Of a stretch of DNA of 64,000 bases, positions 54,104-62,327 are shown piece by piece. The translations under genes and the position numbers were made by a program. The DNA is from Saprospiraceae bacterium (GTDB lineage: Bacteria > Bacteroidota > Bacteroidia > Chitinophagales > Saprospiraceae). The stretch covers positions 62,001-126,000 of the forward strand of contig JAJCYH010000032.1 in assembly GCA_029262995.1 (NCBI GenBank), read 5' to 3'. How positions within the stretch are numbered: the stretch's first letter is position 1; every line of letters begins with the position of its first letter. The notes below the pieces were generated by a model that saw only the letters and a list, made by a program, of their open reading frames with translations, ran no database searches and was not told where the DNA came from.

Positions 54104-56909
54104 ATTTTGATTGCATTCTAAATCCCCAAGATATGAAAAAGCCTAGCAACATAAGAACGGCACCTAGCCAGAACAAGTTTATCCCCGGGAACTCTATAGC
54201 TTCAATGCCTATAAAATCTGTTCTTGGTACATTTTCAGCAATATCCAGAATTACTTCTGGATTCTTTCTATTATCTCTTGCAATTTGAAATGTAAACTCT
54301 TCAGCAACCGGATCAATATGACTCAACCTGGCATGAATTCCTAATTCAGCATTGTGTGCTTTAATACTGGAAGGTGTATTGTTTCTTATTAGATAAATAG
54401 GGTTAAGAATTATAATTGAGTCGTTGTAAGTTGAAGTTAAGACTGCTTGAATTGTGATATCATTTTCTTCGGCAATGTAATTTTTATTGACAATTTTTTT
54501 ATCAAAACCAGTTAAACGGAGTTGTATTCCATCAATATTAAAGCTTTGACCCTGTTTGATTTCAAATTCCTCGTATTGTAATTCGTCTTCAATGCTAAAG
54601 AAATTATTAAAGGTTTCATCGTTTAGTTTGATTTTAATTCCCAGGTCATTAAGTTGAGCAGGAAACTGATAGAGCAAACTTTGATTCAAAGACAGAGTAG
54701 GTTCAATAATTTGGTTATAAGTCTTGTCAAGGCTATGAAATCGGATGCCTGCAGCCAATGCAATATCACTTTCTTGTGCATTAAAGTCTTTATGTTTAGG
54801 ATTAAAGCTTATGTATTCTAATATTGCATATTTGTCTTTAGTGAAAATTGTATCACCAATTGAAAGAGTTGTTTTTACATACTTAAGAGAATCTTCAGCA
54901 TTTTTCGCCAGTTCCACATCCATCTGTGTAACGGGTAGGGATTGTACACTGACAAAAATATCCTTATCAAGGTAATGTTTGGTATCTGGATTTGAAGCTG
55001 CCACCTTGGTCAGATCATTTGAGAAAAGAACATTGGGTCTTACTTCAAAACTTTCGACAACGTTTTTCTCGGCATCTTCAATTTCAAAGGAGATGTTGAA
55101 GTATCGTGTTTTGTTATCAATGGTATCTCCGATATAGCTTATCCAGTAACCTTCGGAGAATATCCGTTCATTTTTTATCAGCTTAATTACTTTTCCCAGA
55201 TCTTCATCTTTAACGATGCCTTGCATCACAAATGGATTTGAACTTATTATTCTCTCATTTAAGCCACTGACAATAGTGCCAAATATCATTAAGCCAAATC
55301 CAAAGTGACCAAATACAGAACCGGCAAGTTTTAGTTGTCCCTTTAGCTTGGTGATCAGGTAAACGCTATTGGCAATAATGGAATAAAAACAACAAACACT
55401 TAGCAGTATGTATTTCCAATGCCAGTAATCTATGTAAAGTCCAAAGATGAAAGTTATGATTGCAGCAATACTAAGGTAAATCATTGACCTAATAAGAAAG
55501 GAATACTTTTGACTCTTATTCATGCTATTGGCACGATATCGCAAGTATATTGCCGTTCCCGAAATAAGACTTAATAGAACAGCAATCCAAATTTGAAATT
55601 TATTGTAATGAGGAATTGGGTCATTTATTACCGAACCGTCAAATTCTGGTTTGAATATTCGCACAATTTCATTAAATACCGGCAGTGACGTTGAAGTAGC
55701 AATGATAAGTCCGCTAAACAGAAAAACTAAAGCACCAATAAACATCCAAAATTCTCTAGAATATATTGACTCTTCGGTTAATTGTTTTGGAATTTCATTT
55801 TTTCTACTGAAAAGTAAATAAATGGAAACAATAGCGAAAAACAAAACTAGGAATATCAATTGCCATTCCAATCCCATATCCGTAAAAGAGTGAACAGATG
55901 TATCCCCAAGAACACCACTTCGGGTGAGATAAGTGGAATATAATATTAGGACAAAACCAAGTGTGTAATATGTAAATGTGCTTTTGACGGCTCTTCCGGT
56001 AGATTTTGCAATTAGGTTTGTGTGAAGGCCTGCAACAAAAATTAACCATGGAACCAAAGACATATTTTCAACAGGGTCCCATGCCCAATAACCACCAAAA
56101 GTAAGTGCTTCATAAGCCCATGCTCCTCCCATAAGAATTCCAATACCCAAAATCCCACAGCTAAATAATGCCCATTTGAGGACCGGATTAATCCATTCGG
56201 TATATTGTCTTGTGTAAAATCCTGCTGCAGCATAAGCAAATGGTATAGTACAACTGGCAAATCCTAAGAATAAAGTAGGAGGGTGAATGGTCATCCAATA
56301 GTTTTGTAATAGGGGATTAAGACCATCACCTTTTATAGATGCTAAATAATCTGCATTTTGGAATATTGGAGCATTGAAGACATCTCTCAACAACAAGGTT
56401 GGATTAGAACCCATTTTGTAGACCATATCTCCTACTTCAATGTATATGCCTAAAAGCATAGATGCGAGAACTATTTCTACCAATGCTAAAAAAGCCATTA
56501 CTGGACTTTCCCAGGACTTGGAAGTCTTTAATACAATCAGACCTAAGATGCAATGCCAAAACATCCAAAGTAGAAAACTTCCTTCCTGACCTTCCCAAAA
56601 AGCTGAAAAGATGTATCTCATAGGCAGATCATCGGAACAATGTTCAAATACATAGGCATATTCGTACATTAATTGAGACATGACATAGAATAATATACCA
56701 ATAATGCTCAAAACGGAAAGGCTATGTGTGATAAATCCTATTCGACCTAGTTTTTTCCAGGAGTTGCTCAATTCAGAATCTATTCTTTTTGAAGCCAGGA
56801 AATAGGAAAGACTACTGAAAGCTATGGATATAAAAGAAAGTAGGATAAAAAAATGACCCAGTTGTCCAGGCCACAATGTCTCACCTATATAATTAATTGA
56901 ATTGTCCAA
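54096..56909 (-). CDS. ccmF: Cytochrome c heme lyase subunit CcmF-like
   Basis: A 937-residue polytopic protein of the HCP family. Seen: N-terminal TLWPGQLGHFFILLSF, WEGQEGSFLLWMFWH (105-119), the heme-handling MTIHPPTLFLGF (206-217) with a conserved His, and the tryptophan-rich WWD domain AWAYEALTFGGYWAWDPVEN (263-282). After the last of about fifteen helices a long soluble periplasmic part (about 560-910) precedes a final TM segment, making it longer than proteobacterial CcmF. It ligates heme to apocytochrome c. ccmE is 10 nt upstream. Confidence 0.93.
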   Translation of the reverse strand: MDNSINYIGETLWPGQLGHFFILLSFISIAFSSLSYFLASKRIDSELSNSWKKLGRIGFITHSLSVLSIIGILFYVMSQLMYEYAYVFEHCSDDLPMRYIFSAFWEGQEGSFLLWMFWHCILGLIVLKTSKSWESPVMAFLALVEIVLASMLLGIYIEVGDMVYKMGSNPTLLLRDVFNAPIFQNADYLASIKGDGLNPLLQNYWMTIHPPTLFLGFASCTIPFAYAAAGFYTRQYTEWINPVLKWALFSCGILGIGILMGGAWAYEALTFGGYWAWDPVENMSLVPWLIFVAGLHTNLIAKSTGRAVKSTFTYYTLGFVLILYSTYLTRSGVLGDTSVHSFTDMGLEWQLIFLVLFFAIVSIYLLFSRKNEIPKQLTEESIYSREFWMFIGALVFLFSGLIIATSTSLPVFNEIVRIFKPEFDGSVINDPIPHYNKFQIWIAVLLSLISGTAIYLRYRANSMNKSQKYSFLIRSMIYLSIAAIITFIFGLYIDYWHWKYILLSVCCFYSIIANSVYLITKLKGQLKLAGSVFGHFGFGLMIFGTIVSGLNERIISSNPFVMQGIVKDEDLGKVIKLIKNERIFSEGYWISYIGDTIDNKTRYFNISFEIEDAEKNVVESFEVRPNVLFSNDLTKVAASNPDTKHYLDKDIFVSVQSLPVTQMDVELAKNAEDSLKYVKTTLSIGDTIFTKDKYAILEYISFNPKHKDFNAQESDIALAAGIRFHSLDKTYNQIIEPTLSLNQSLLYQFPAQLNDLGIKIKLNDETFNNFFSIEDELQYEEFEIKQGQSFNIDGIQLRLTGFDKKIVNKNYIAEENDITIQAVLTSTYNDSIIILNPIYLIRNNTPSSIKAHNAELGIHARLSHIDPVAEEFTFQIARDNRKNPEVILDIAENVPRTDFIGIEAIEFPGINLFWLGAVLMLLGFFISWGFRMQSKYA

Positions 56910-56919
56910 AGAATATGTT

Positions 56920-57312
56920 TTAACTTTCTGCTCTTATGCGAATTTCATCATCCTTATACTTAGAAGGACATTTCATTAAAATCTCATCTGCTACAAAAAC
57001 ATCATCCATAATTTCACCTGTTACTACTATTGATTCTGATCTTTCAAAGTCCTGAGGCTTAGACTGCTTCATGATTACTTTTTTTGATTCTCCATTTTTA
57101 TCAATCATATGAAATGAAAATACATTTGGATCAATATCAGGTTGATAAACAATATCTTCATCAAGGTTTAATTCCCCTGTGACCTTTACTTCTTCTGCAG
57201 TTTTGGTAGCATCAGCAAAAGTGGAATATGTTGAAACATCACTTGAGCCATTTATAATCACAACAATGGCAACAACGATGCAGATAAATGAAATTAGGTA
57301 GGTTTTATTCAT
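56920..57312 (-). CDS. ccmE: Cytochrome c heme chaperone CcmE, Cys variant
   Basis: A 130-residue protein: N-terminal TM anchor (YLISFICIVVAIVVIING), then the OB-fold beta-barrel typical of CcmE (VKVTGELNLDEDIVYQP, SIVVTGEIMDDVFVADEILM). At the position of the usual heme-binding H-x3-Y, the motif is C115-P-S-K-Y119, a C-x3-Y variant. CcmE carries heme covalently to CcmF. ccmF follows after 10 nt; the exporters CcmA-D are not in the window. Confidence 0.88.
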   Translation of the reverse strand: MNKTYLISFICIVVAIVVIINGSSDVSTYSTFADATKTAEEVKVTGELNLDEDIVYQPDIDPNVFSFHMIDKNGESKKVIMKQSKPQDFERSESIVVTGEIMDDVFVADEILMKCPSKYKDDEIRIRAES

Positions 57313-57434
57313 TTGATTTTTATTGTCATAAAGATAGTTCGAAATAACAAATTACATTCGTCTTTATCAATTAATGATAAAATGTTTCAAATTACTATAA
57401 AATTTATCGTGTTGCCACCTGGATCATATATAAA

Positions 57435-58412
57435 TTAATATTCACTTGAATATGGTGCATCATCAAATAGGGAGTCAACAAATTTTGACCTGTTAAAAAG
57501 CTGTAAATGTTCTATGCCTTCACCCACACCAATGTACTTAATGGGTATCTTGAATTGATCAGAGATTCCCAAAACAACTCCACCTTTTGCAGATCCATCC
57601 AATTTGGTTAATGCTAGTGCAGTCACCTGTGTAGCTTCAGTGAATTTATTGGCTTGTTCAATAGCATTTTGACCAGTAGTGGCGTCTAAAACAAGTAATA
57701 CTTCATGAGGTGCACCTTCAAGTTTTTTGCTAACTGAGTTTCTGATTTTTGATAACTCATCCATTAGATGTCTTTTGGTATGTAACCTTCCTGCAGTATC
57801 GATAATGACAACATCAGCTTGAATGTTGATCGCATATTGAACAGCTTCGTAAGCTACGGCCGCTGGATCAGCATTCATGCCTTTTTCAAAAAAGTCAACA
57901 TCATTTCTTTCAGCCCAAATTTTAAGTTGTCCTACGGCTGCAGCTCTGAAGGTATCTGCTGCGCCAAGTACAATTTTCTTATTTTGTTTTTTAAGCTGAT
58001 GTGTAAGTTTGCCGATAGTAGTTGTTTTCCCAACACCATTAACCCCTACGACAAGGATAACATGTGGTTTATGGTTTTCTGGTGTATTAAAATCATGAAC
58101 ATCTTCTGTATTGTTTTCATCAAGAATTTCAACAATAACAGTTTTAAGAATTTGATTTAATTCTTCAGTATCAAAATATTTTACTTCAGATACCTTAACT
58201 TCCAGACGATCAATGATCTTTACCGTCGTTTCCAATCCAACATCCGATGAAATGAGTATGCTCTCTAGATCGTCTAAAAAACTTTCATCTACCTTAGATT
58301 TTCCAGCGACAGCTTTAGCGATCTGCCCGAAAATAGATTTCTTGGTTTTCTCAAGACCTTTATCTAGATCTTCCTTTTTTTCTTTGTTGAAATATTTACT
58401 AAAAAAACTCAT
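57435..58412 (-). CDS. ftsY: Signal recognition particle receptor FtsY
   Basis: A 325-residue SRP GTPase. It has an N-domain four-helix bundle, then G1 GVNGVGKTTTIGKL, the insertion-box DTFRAAAVGQLK, G3 DTAGRLHTK and G4 TKLDGSAKGG. It targets ribosome-nascent chains to the membrane with Ffh. ATG at 58412 (MSFFSKYFNK) is preferred to a TTG at 58451 lying inside the preceding terminator. The acidic A-domain is short. Confidence 0.95.
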   Translation of the reverse strand: MSFFSKYFNKEKKEDLDKGLEKTKKSIFGQIAKAVAGKSKVDESFLDDLESILISSDVGLETTVKIIDRLEVKVSEVKYFDTEELNQILKTVIVEILDENNTEDVHDFNTPENHKPHVILVVGVNGVGKTTTIGKLTHQLKKQNKKIVLGAADTFRAAAVGQLKIWAERNDVDFFEKGMNADPAAVAYEAVQYAINIQADVVIIDTAGRLHTKRHLMDELSKIRNSVSKKLEGAPHEVLLVLDATTGQNAIEQANKFTEATQVTALALTKLDGSAKGGVVLGISDQFKIPIKYIGVGEGIEHLQLFNRSKFVDSLFDDAPYSSEY

Positions 58413-58444
58413 GTTTGTTTGGTCAGTGGAATAAACAAATAAAA

Positions 58445-58470
58445 AAGGCAAAGTTATTCAACTCTGCCTT
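58445..58470 (-). terminator. Terminator of the rpmB-rpmG-DUF4295 operon
   Basis: An 11-bp stem with one G-U pair (58445-58455 with 58460-58470) and a 4-nt loop. On the minus strand it is followed by TTTTTTATTTG. It lies between the DUF4295 stop and the ftsY start. Confidence 0.8.
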
Positions 58471-58494
58471 CGTTTGTTTTTAAGAAATCAAATA

Positions 58495-58668
58495 CTACTT
58501 GTTTTTAAAGAACTCTTCTACTTTGTCTTTGTGGAGAATTACTTCTTTGTAAGAATATTTTCCCGTTACAGGATCTTTGATACTTTTGATAACTTTTGCG
58601 AAGTCTCTACCTGAACCAGCATTTGCAGCTCTTTGGGCGACTCTCGCGTTCTTAGATACTTTAGCCAT
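58495..58668 (-). CDS. DUF4295 ribosome-associated small protein
   Basis: A 57-residue basic protein, too short for many ORF callers: MAKVSKNARVAQ, then SGRDFAKVIKSIKDPVTGKY, ending KVEEFFKNK. This matches DUF4295, confined to Bacteroidota and encoded beside rpmG and rpmB. I recall a Bacteroidota-specific large-subunit protein (bL38) from a Flavobacterium ribosome structure that may be this family; that link is from memory. It starts 1 nt after the rpmG stop. Confidence 0.88.
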   Translation of the reverse strand: MAKVSKNARVAQRAANAGSGRDFAKVIKSIKDPVTGKYSYKEVILHKDKVEEFFKNK

Positions 58669-58669
58669 T

Positions 58670-58855
58670 TTATTTTATTTCTTTGTGAACAGTATACTTT
58701 TTTAAGATTGGATTAAATTTCTTTAATTCCAATCTGTCTGGAGTATTTTTTCTATTTTTTTGAGTTACATATCTTGAAGTTCCAGGCTTACCCGTCGCTT
58801 TATGTTCAGTACACTCTAGAATAACTTGAATTCTATTTCCTTTTGATTTTGCCAT
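58670..58855 (-). CDS. rpmG: 50S ribosomal protein bL33
   Basis: A 61-residue ribosomal protein: [48 protein letters not shown]. Only one cysteine remains, so it is the zinc-independent (C-minus) form. It lies between rpmB (6 nt) and DUF4295 (1 nt). Confidence 0.96.
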   Translation of the reverse strand: MAKSKGNRIQVILECTEHKATGKPGTSRYVTQKNRKNTPDRLELKKFNPILKKYTVHKEIK

Positions 58856-58861
58856 TTCAAA

Positions 58862-59116
58862 TTACTTTTTTAGTTCAATTCCAATGTCAAATCCTGCTTT
58901 CTCTTGTCTCTTTAAATACTCGTAAACACCTAACTTATTGATGTTTCTCATTGCACTAGATGACAATTTTAAGGTAACCCACTTATCGATCTCAGGAATA
59001 TAATACTTCTTATTGTGAAGATTGGGCAAAAACCTTCTCTTGGTCTTTGCATTAGAGTGCGATACGTTATTACCTGTTATTGGTCTTTTTCCTGTTAACT
59101 GACAGATCTTGGACAT
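58862..59116 (-). CDS. rpmB: 50S ribosomal protein bL28
   Basis: An 84-residue ribosomal protein: [36 protein letters not shown] and [18 protein letters not shown]. It has one cysteine, so no zinc ribbon. First gene of the rpmB-rpmG-DUF4295 operon, with a TATCTTTG element 31 nt upstream. Confidence 0.96.
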   Translation of the reverse strand: MSKICQLTGKRPITGNNVSHSNAKTKRRFLPNLHNKKYYIPEIDKWVTLKLSSSAMRNINKLGVYEYLKRQEKAGFDIGIELKK

Positions 59117-59147
59117 CGTAATTTATTTATTTATTACTTAAGAGGCG

Positions 59148-59155
59148 CAAAGATA
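59148..59155 (-). promoter_or_regulatory. Candidate -7 element for rpmB operon
   Basis: TATCTTTG on the minus strand, an exact TAnnTTTG match, 31 nt upstream of the rpmB ATG. Confidence 0.5.
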
Positions 59156-59220
59156 TATCTTTTTTGGAAATAAAAACATGCCAGAGATATTTTTTCCAAT
59201 AATTATTTGTCTCAATGTTA

Positions 59221-59233
59221 ATTGATAATCAAT
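59221..59233. repeat. Palindrome ATTGATAATCAAT, copy 1
   Basis: A perfect 13-bp 6-1-6 palindrome in the 334-nt gap between rpmB and the barrel gene; a second copy differs only in the centre base. Confidence 0.6.
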
Positions 59234-59358
59234 TATTTACAGATAAAAGAATATCTAATATATATTATCTTCTTTACTCCCATAGAATCCTGTCATTTCC
59301 ACCTTAAATAGCGAGCCATGATTAAGTTGCACTTTTATGGTCATCCAGTTTGCAAATT

Positions 59359-59371
59359 ATTGATTATCAAT
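59359..59371. repeat. Palindrome ATTGATTATCAAT, copy 2
   Basis: A perfect 13-bp palindrome identical to copy 1 except for the central base, 138 bp away and 80 nt before the barrel-gene ATG. A pair of identical half-sites suggests a regulator-binding site for the plus-strand gene. Apart from these palindromes and the rpmB -7 element, nothing else is recognisable in the 59117-59450 gap. Confidence 0.6.
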
Positions 59372-59450
59372 AGGGTTTAGTAGGTAATACAAGGGTCTGA
59401 ATTGTCAAATATATGATAGAACGTTTAACCAAATTACTCAAATAACCTTC

Positions 59451-60086
59451 ATGAAAAATTTAATGTTAATTGCCTTTGCATTTTTTTGTGCAAACGTCCT
59501 TTCGGCACAATGGAAAGTTGGTCTTAAGTCATACCTTGGTGTAATAGCGCAAAGCCCTGCCCATATAGAAGTTATGCCAATGAGTGATCATAATTATTAT
59601 AATCTTGATTTTGTAGGCAGTTCTCCAGTAAAATCATTAGGGTTTATGATGTATAATGATCTTGGCCCTATTTTTATTCAAACAGAATTTTTAGGAACTG
59701 CATATAGGCTCGATTTTCTGATCGATGGCTATAAGGAAATGACAGATGGAGCTCATTTGATGCGAGAACAGTATTATATTTTAGAAATCCCTGTTAATGC
59801 TGGATTGATGATTTCAGATTTTAAAATTGGACTGGGTCCCGTAATGGAATTAAATCTTGATATAGATTCCGAACTATCCGCGATTGATAGTTATAAAAAC
59901 CATACAAGGAAAATGGATTTTTCATTTCAGGCAATGGCAGGATATCGCAAGGGGATTTTTCATATAGACATAAAGTATATCAATAAATTCGCCTCCATAT
60001 CCGATGGATTTTCTCTTGGGAGTGACATAATGAATTACAAGAGAAGTGCAAACAGATTGATGTTTGGATTGGGATTTACCTTTTAG
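59451..60086 (+). CDS. Outer-membrane beta-barrel protein
   Basis: A 211-residue exported protein: signal peptide MKNLMLIAFAFFCANVLSAQ, then amphipathic strands (WKVGLKSYLGVI, SLGFMMYNDLGPIFIQTEFLG, YILEIPVNAGLMIS, FKIGLGPVMELNLD) and the C-terminal RLMFGLGFTF ending in Phe. It fits a small PorT-like or outer-membrane-protein beta-barrel. Two palindromes upstream may be its control sites. Role unknown. Confidence 0.75.
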   Translation: MKNLMLIAFAFFCANVLSAQWKVGLKSYLGVIAQSPAHIEVMPMSDHNYYNLDFVGSSPVKSLGFMMYNDLGPIFIQTEFLGTAYRLDFLIDGYKEMTDGAHLMREQYYILEIPVNAGLMISDFKIGLGPVMELNLDIDSELSAIDSYKNHTRKMDFSFQAMAGYRKGIFHIDIKYINKFASISDGFSLGSDIMNYKRSANRLMFGLGFTF

Positions 60087-60098
60087 AAAAGTTATGGG

Positions 60099-60494
60099 TT
60101 AAACTTTTACAAAATAAACATCACTTTCATTGCGAATAATATTTAATGCTTTGAATGCACCTGATTCATTTTCACATTGCTCTATCAAATCAAATACTGA
60201 ACAATGTGAAGGAAGCCCAGAAAATATCAAAGTAAAAGAGTTTTGCCCTTGGTCTACGACCTTCCAATGTGGATAGTAGCAGATATTTTCAGCATGAACT
60301 AGTTCTGACTTATGTTCAGAATGGTGATCATATAAATATGTAGTCGGCCATATTCGAATAAAGGAAGGAAATTCAGCTTGTTGTATGCAATGTATGATAA
60401 TCTGTCCCTGCTCATGTATTTGTGTACTTAATTCTTCCAATAACTCAGAGCTAATGGCAATACTGGGTTCCTTAATTATAGTGGCATTGTTCAT
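60099..60494 (-). CDS. Conserved hypothetical protein (131 aa)
   Basis: A 131-residue protein without signal peptide; aromatic- and His-rich centre (IRIWPTTYLYDHHSEHKSEL, ICYYPHWKVVD), then LIFSGLPSHCSVFDLIEQCE. No family is recognised. A TAACTTTG -7 element lies only 4 nt upstream of the ATG at 60494, which suggests a leaderless transcript. It converges on the barrel gene. Confidence 0.6.
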   Translation of the reverse strand: MNNATIIKEPSIAISSELLEELSTQIHEQGQIIIHCIQQAEFPSFIRIWPTTYLYDHHSEHKSELVHAENICYYPHWKVVDQGQNSFTLIFSGLPSHCSVFDLIEQCENESGAFKALNIIRNESDVYFVKV

Positions 60495-60498
60495 AATG

Positions 60499-60506
60499 CA
60501 AAGTTA
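60499..60506 (-). promoter_or_regulatory. -7 element 4 nt before the ATG
   Basis: TAACTTTG on the minus strand ends 4 nt before the ATG at 60494, so the expected transcription start is at the start codon. Confidence 0.5.
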
Positions 60507-60554
60507 AAGGTCATTTTAAATTTATTATTGTTCAAGGAAAGTTTTGAGTAAACT

Positions 60555-60562
60555 TATTTTTG
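60555..60562 (+). promoter_or_regulatory. Candidate -7 element for the glp operon
   Basis: TATTTTTG matches TAnnTTTG. Starting here would give glpK a leader of about 250 nt that includes the inverted repeat at 60593-60662. Confidence 0.4.
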
Positions 60563-60592
60563 ATCAATTATAAAGAATAAACATATAGTATC

Positions 60593-60662
60593 AATCAATA
60601 CCATTTAAACATTACCTTATGGTGAAATTTTACACAAGTGATTATGTTTAATGGTATTGATT
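60593..60662. repeat. 17-bp inverted repeat in the glpK leader
   Basis: The left arm (60593-60610) AATCAATACCATT-T-AAAC and the right arm (60646-60662) GTTTAATGGTATTGATT are exact reverse complements apart from one bulged T. The spacer is 35 nt. The rest of the 327-nt gap holds the candidate -7 element and a doubtful 65-codon ORF. Confidence 0.7.
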
Positions 60663-60821
60663 TCGGAAATGAAGTATTTTACAATAAAGTTTACGGCAGA
60701 TGCTTTAAATCAAAAGGCATCCATTGTGCTATAAAGAAACCAAATTTTCATTCAGACGTTTTATATTTAGGTGTAAAGTATCATATTATTGCCAGTTATA
60801 AATTCCTAATTAAAGAAGCTG

Positions 60822-62327
60822 ATGAAACTAAATAAATATATCGTAGCATTAGATTCAGGTACAAGTAGTTGTAGAGCTCTACTTGTGGATTATAACGCTA
60901 ACATTATTGATATATCTCAAAAAGAGTTTACACAAATATTTCCTTCATCGGGATGGGTGGAACATGATGCAGAAGAAATATGGAAAGTTCAATATGAAGT
61001 TTTTGAAGATTTGGTCAGAAGGAATAAGATATTACCGGAGCAAATAACTGGAATAGGTATTACCAATCAGCGAGAAACAACAGTGGTCTGGTCAAAATCT
61101 ACAGGAACACCAATTTGCAATGCCATAGTTTGGCAAGATAGACGAACCTCTACAATATGTGAGGAAATTAAAATGAACAAAATAGGCGAATATATAATGT
61201 CTGTTACCGGGTTGGTAATAGATGCATATTTTTCGGGTACAAAAATAAAGTGGATACTTGATAATGTTTCTGGTGCTCAAGAGAAAGCACTGCAAAATGA
61301 TTTATGTTTTGGAACGATAGATTCATGGTTGATTTATAAAATGACTGTCGGTAAAAAACATGTGACAGATTTCACTAACGCATCAAGAACACTTCTTTTT
61401 AATATAAAAGATAAAGTGTGGGATAAAAGTATAACTGAATACTTAAATATTCCGGATTCAATGCTGCCTGAAGTAATGGATTCTTCTTCACATTTTGGTG
61501 ACTTCGAATACAAGGGGTATAATATTCCTATTTGTGGCGTTGCTGGAGATCAGCAAGCTGCATTGTTTGGACAAGCTTGTTTTGAGCCAGGATCAGCAAA
61601 AAATACGTATGGAACTGGGTGTTTTTTATTGATGAACATAGGTGATAAATTTATCAGATCAAAAAATGGATTACTAACTACACTATGTTGTGATAAATTT
61701 GGAAAAGCTACTTATGCTCTGGAAGGAAGTATCTTTATTGCTGGGGCAGCGATACAATGGCTTAGGGACGGATTAGGGGTAATAGAATCTAATGAGGAAA
61801 GTGAAATTTTTGCCTTAAAGGCAAAGGATAAAAATGAAGTAATTGTAGTTCCTGCCTTTACAGGGCTAGGGGCTCCTTATTGGAATATGTATGCGCGTGG
61901 AGCGATGTTTGGGTTGACCAGGTCGACCGGCATGAATGAAATAATTAAAGCAACCGTTGATTCGTTAGCCTATCGAACCAGAGATGTTCTTGACGCTATG
62001 GTCAGTGATTCACAGGTTAGGCTTTCTGTATTAAATGTAGATGGAGGAGTTGTTAAGAACAATTATTTGATGCAATTTCAGTCGGATATTTTACAAGTTG
62101 ATGTTGATAGACCAGAAGTGACAGAAACCACGGCTATGGGTGTAGCTTATTTGGCAGGAATACATCTTAATATATGGGATTATAATTCAATCTTGGATAA
62201 GAGAAAATTGGAAAGAAAATTTATACCGACTATTGATTTAGAACGCAGCAACAATCTCTATAGAAACTGGAAAAAAGCTGTTTTGAGAACTGTTGATTGG
62301 ATGGATAAAGATGATCAGAGCATTTAA
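60822..62327 (+). CDS. glpK: Glycerol kinase
   Basis: A 501-residue FGGY-family kinase phosphorylating glycerol to glycerol 3-phosphate. Seen: phosphate-1 loop ALDSGTSSCRALLVD (9-23), GITNQRETTVVW with the glycerol-binding Arg-Glu, WQDRRT, GVAGDQQAALFGQ, NTYGTGCFLLMN, and DGGVVKNNYLMQFQSDIL with the adenosine site. Length matches E. coli GlpK. It overlaps glpD by 17 nt, so both are translated from one message. Confidence 0.95.
   Translation: MKLNKYIVALDSGTSSCRALLVDYNANIIDISQKEFTQIFPSSGWVEHDAEEIWKVQYEVFEDLVRRNKILPEQITGIGITNQRETTVVWSKSTGTPICNAIVWQDRRTSTICEEIKMNKIGEYIMSVTGLVIDAYFSGTKIKWILDNVSGAQEKALQNDLCFGTIDSWLIYKMTVGKKHVTDFTNASRTLLFNIKDKVWDKSITEYLNIPDSMLPEVMDSSSHFGDFEYKGYNIPICGVAGDQQAALFGQACFEPGSAKNTYGTGCFLLMNIGDKFIRSKNGLLTTLCCDKFGKATYALEGSIFIAGAAIQWLRDGLGVIESNEESEIFALKAKDKNEVIVVPAFTGLGAPYWNMYARGAMFGLTRSTGMNEIIKATVDSLAYRTRDVLDAMVSDSQVRLSVLNVDGGVVKNNYLMQFQSDILQVDVDRPEVTETTAMGVAYLAGIHLNIWDYNSILDKRKLERKFIPTIDLERSNNLYRNWKKAVLRTVDWMDKDDQSI

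Noticed and set aside
59221-59371. Fur boxes at the two palindromes
   Set aside because: The half-sites contain GATAATC-like bases but do not match the 7-1-7 GATAAT/ATTATC Fur pattern well, and no iron gene is adjacent.
60087-60108. Hairpin AAAAGTT/AACTTTT between converging genes as a terminator
   Set aside because: Short, all-weak stem that runs into the end of the minus-strand gene; too little to call.
60638-60835. 65-codon ORF upstream of glpK
   Set aside because: It begins inside the right arm of the inverted repeat, overlaps glpK by 14 nt, has biased residues without a recognisable fold, and is better explained as leader sequence. Only cross-species conservation would rescue it.
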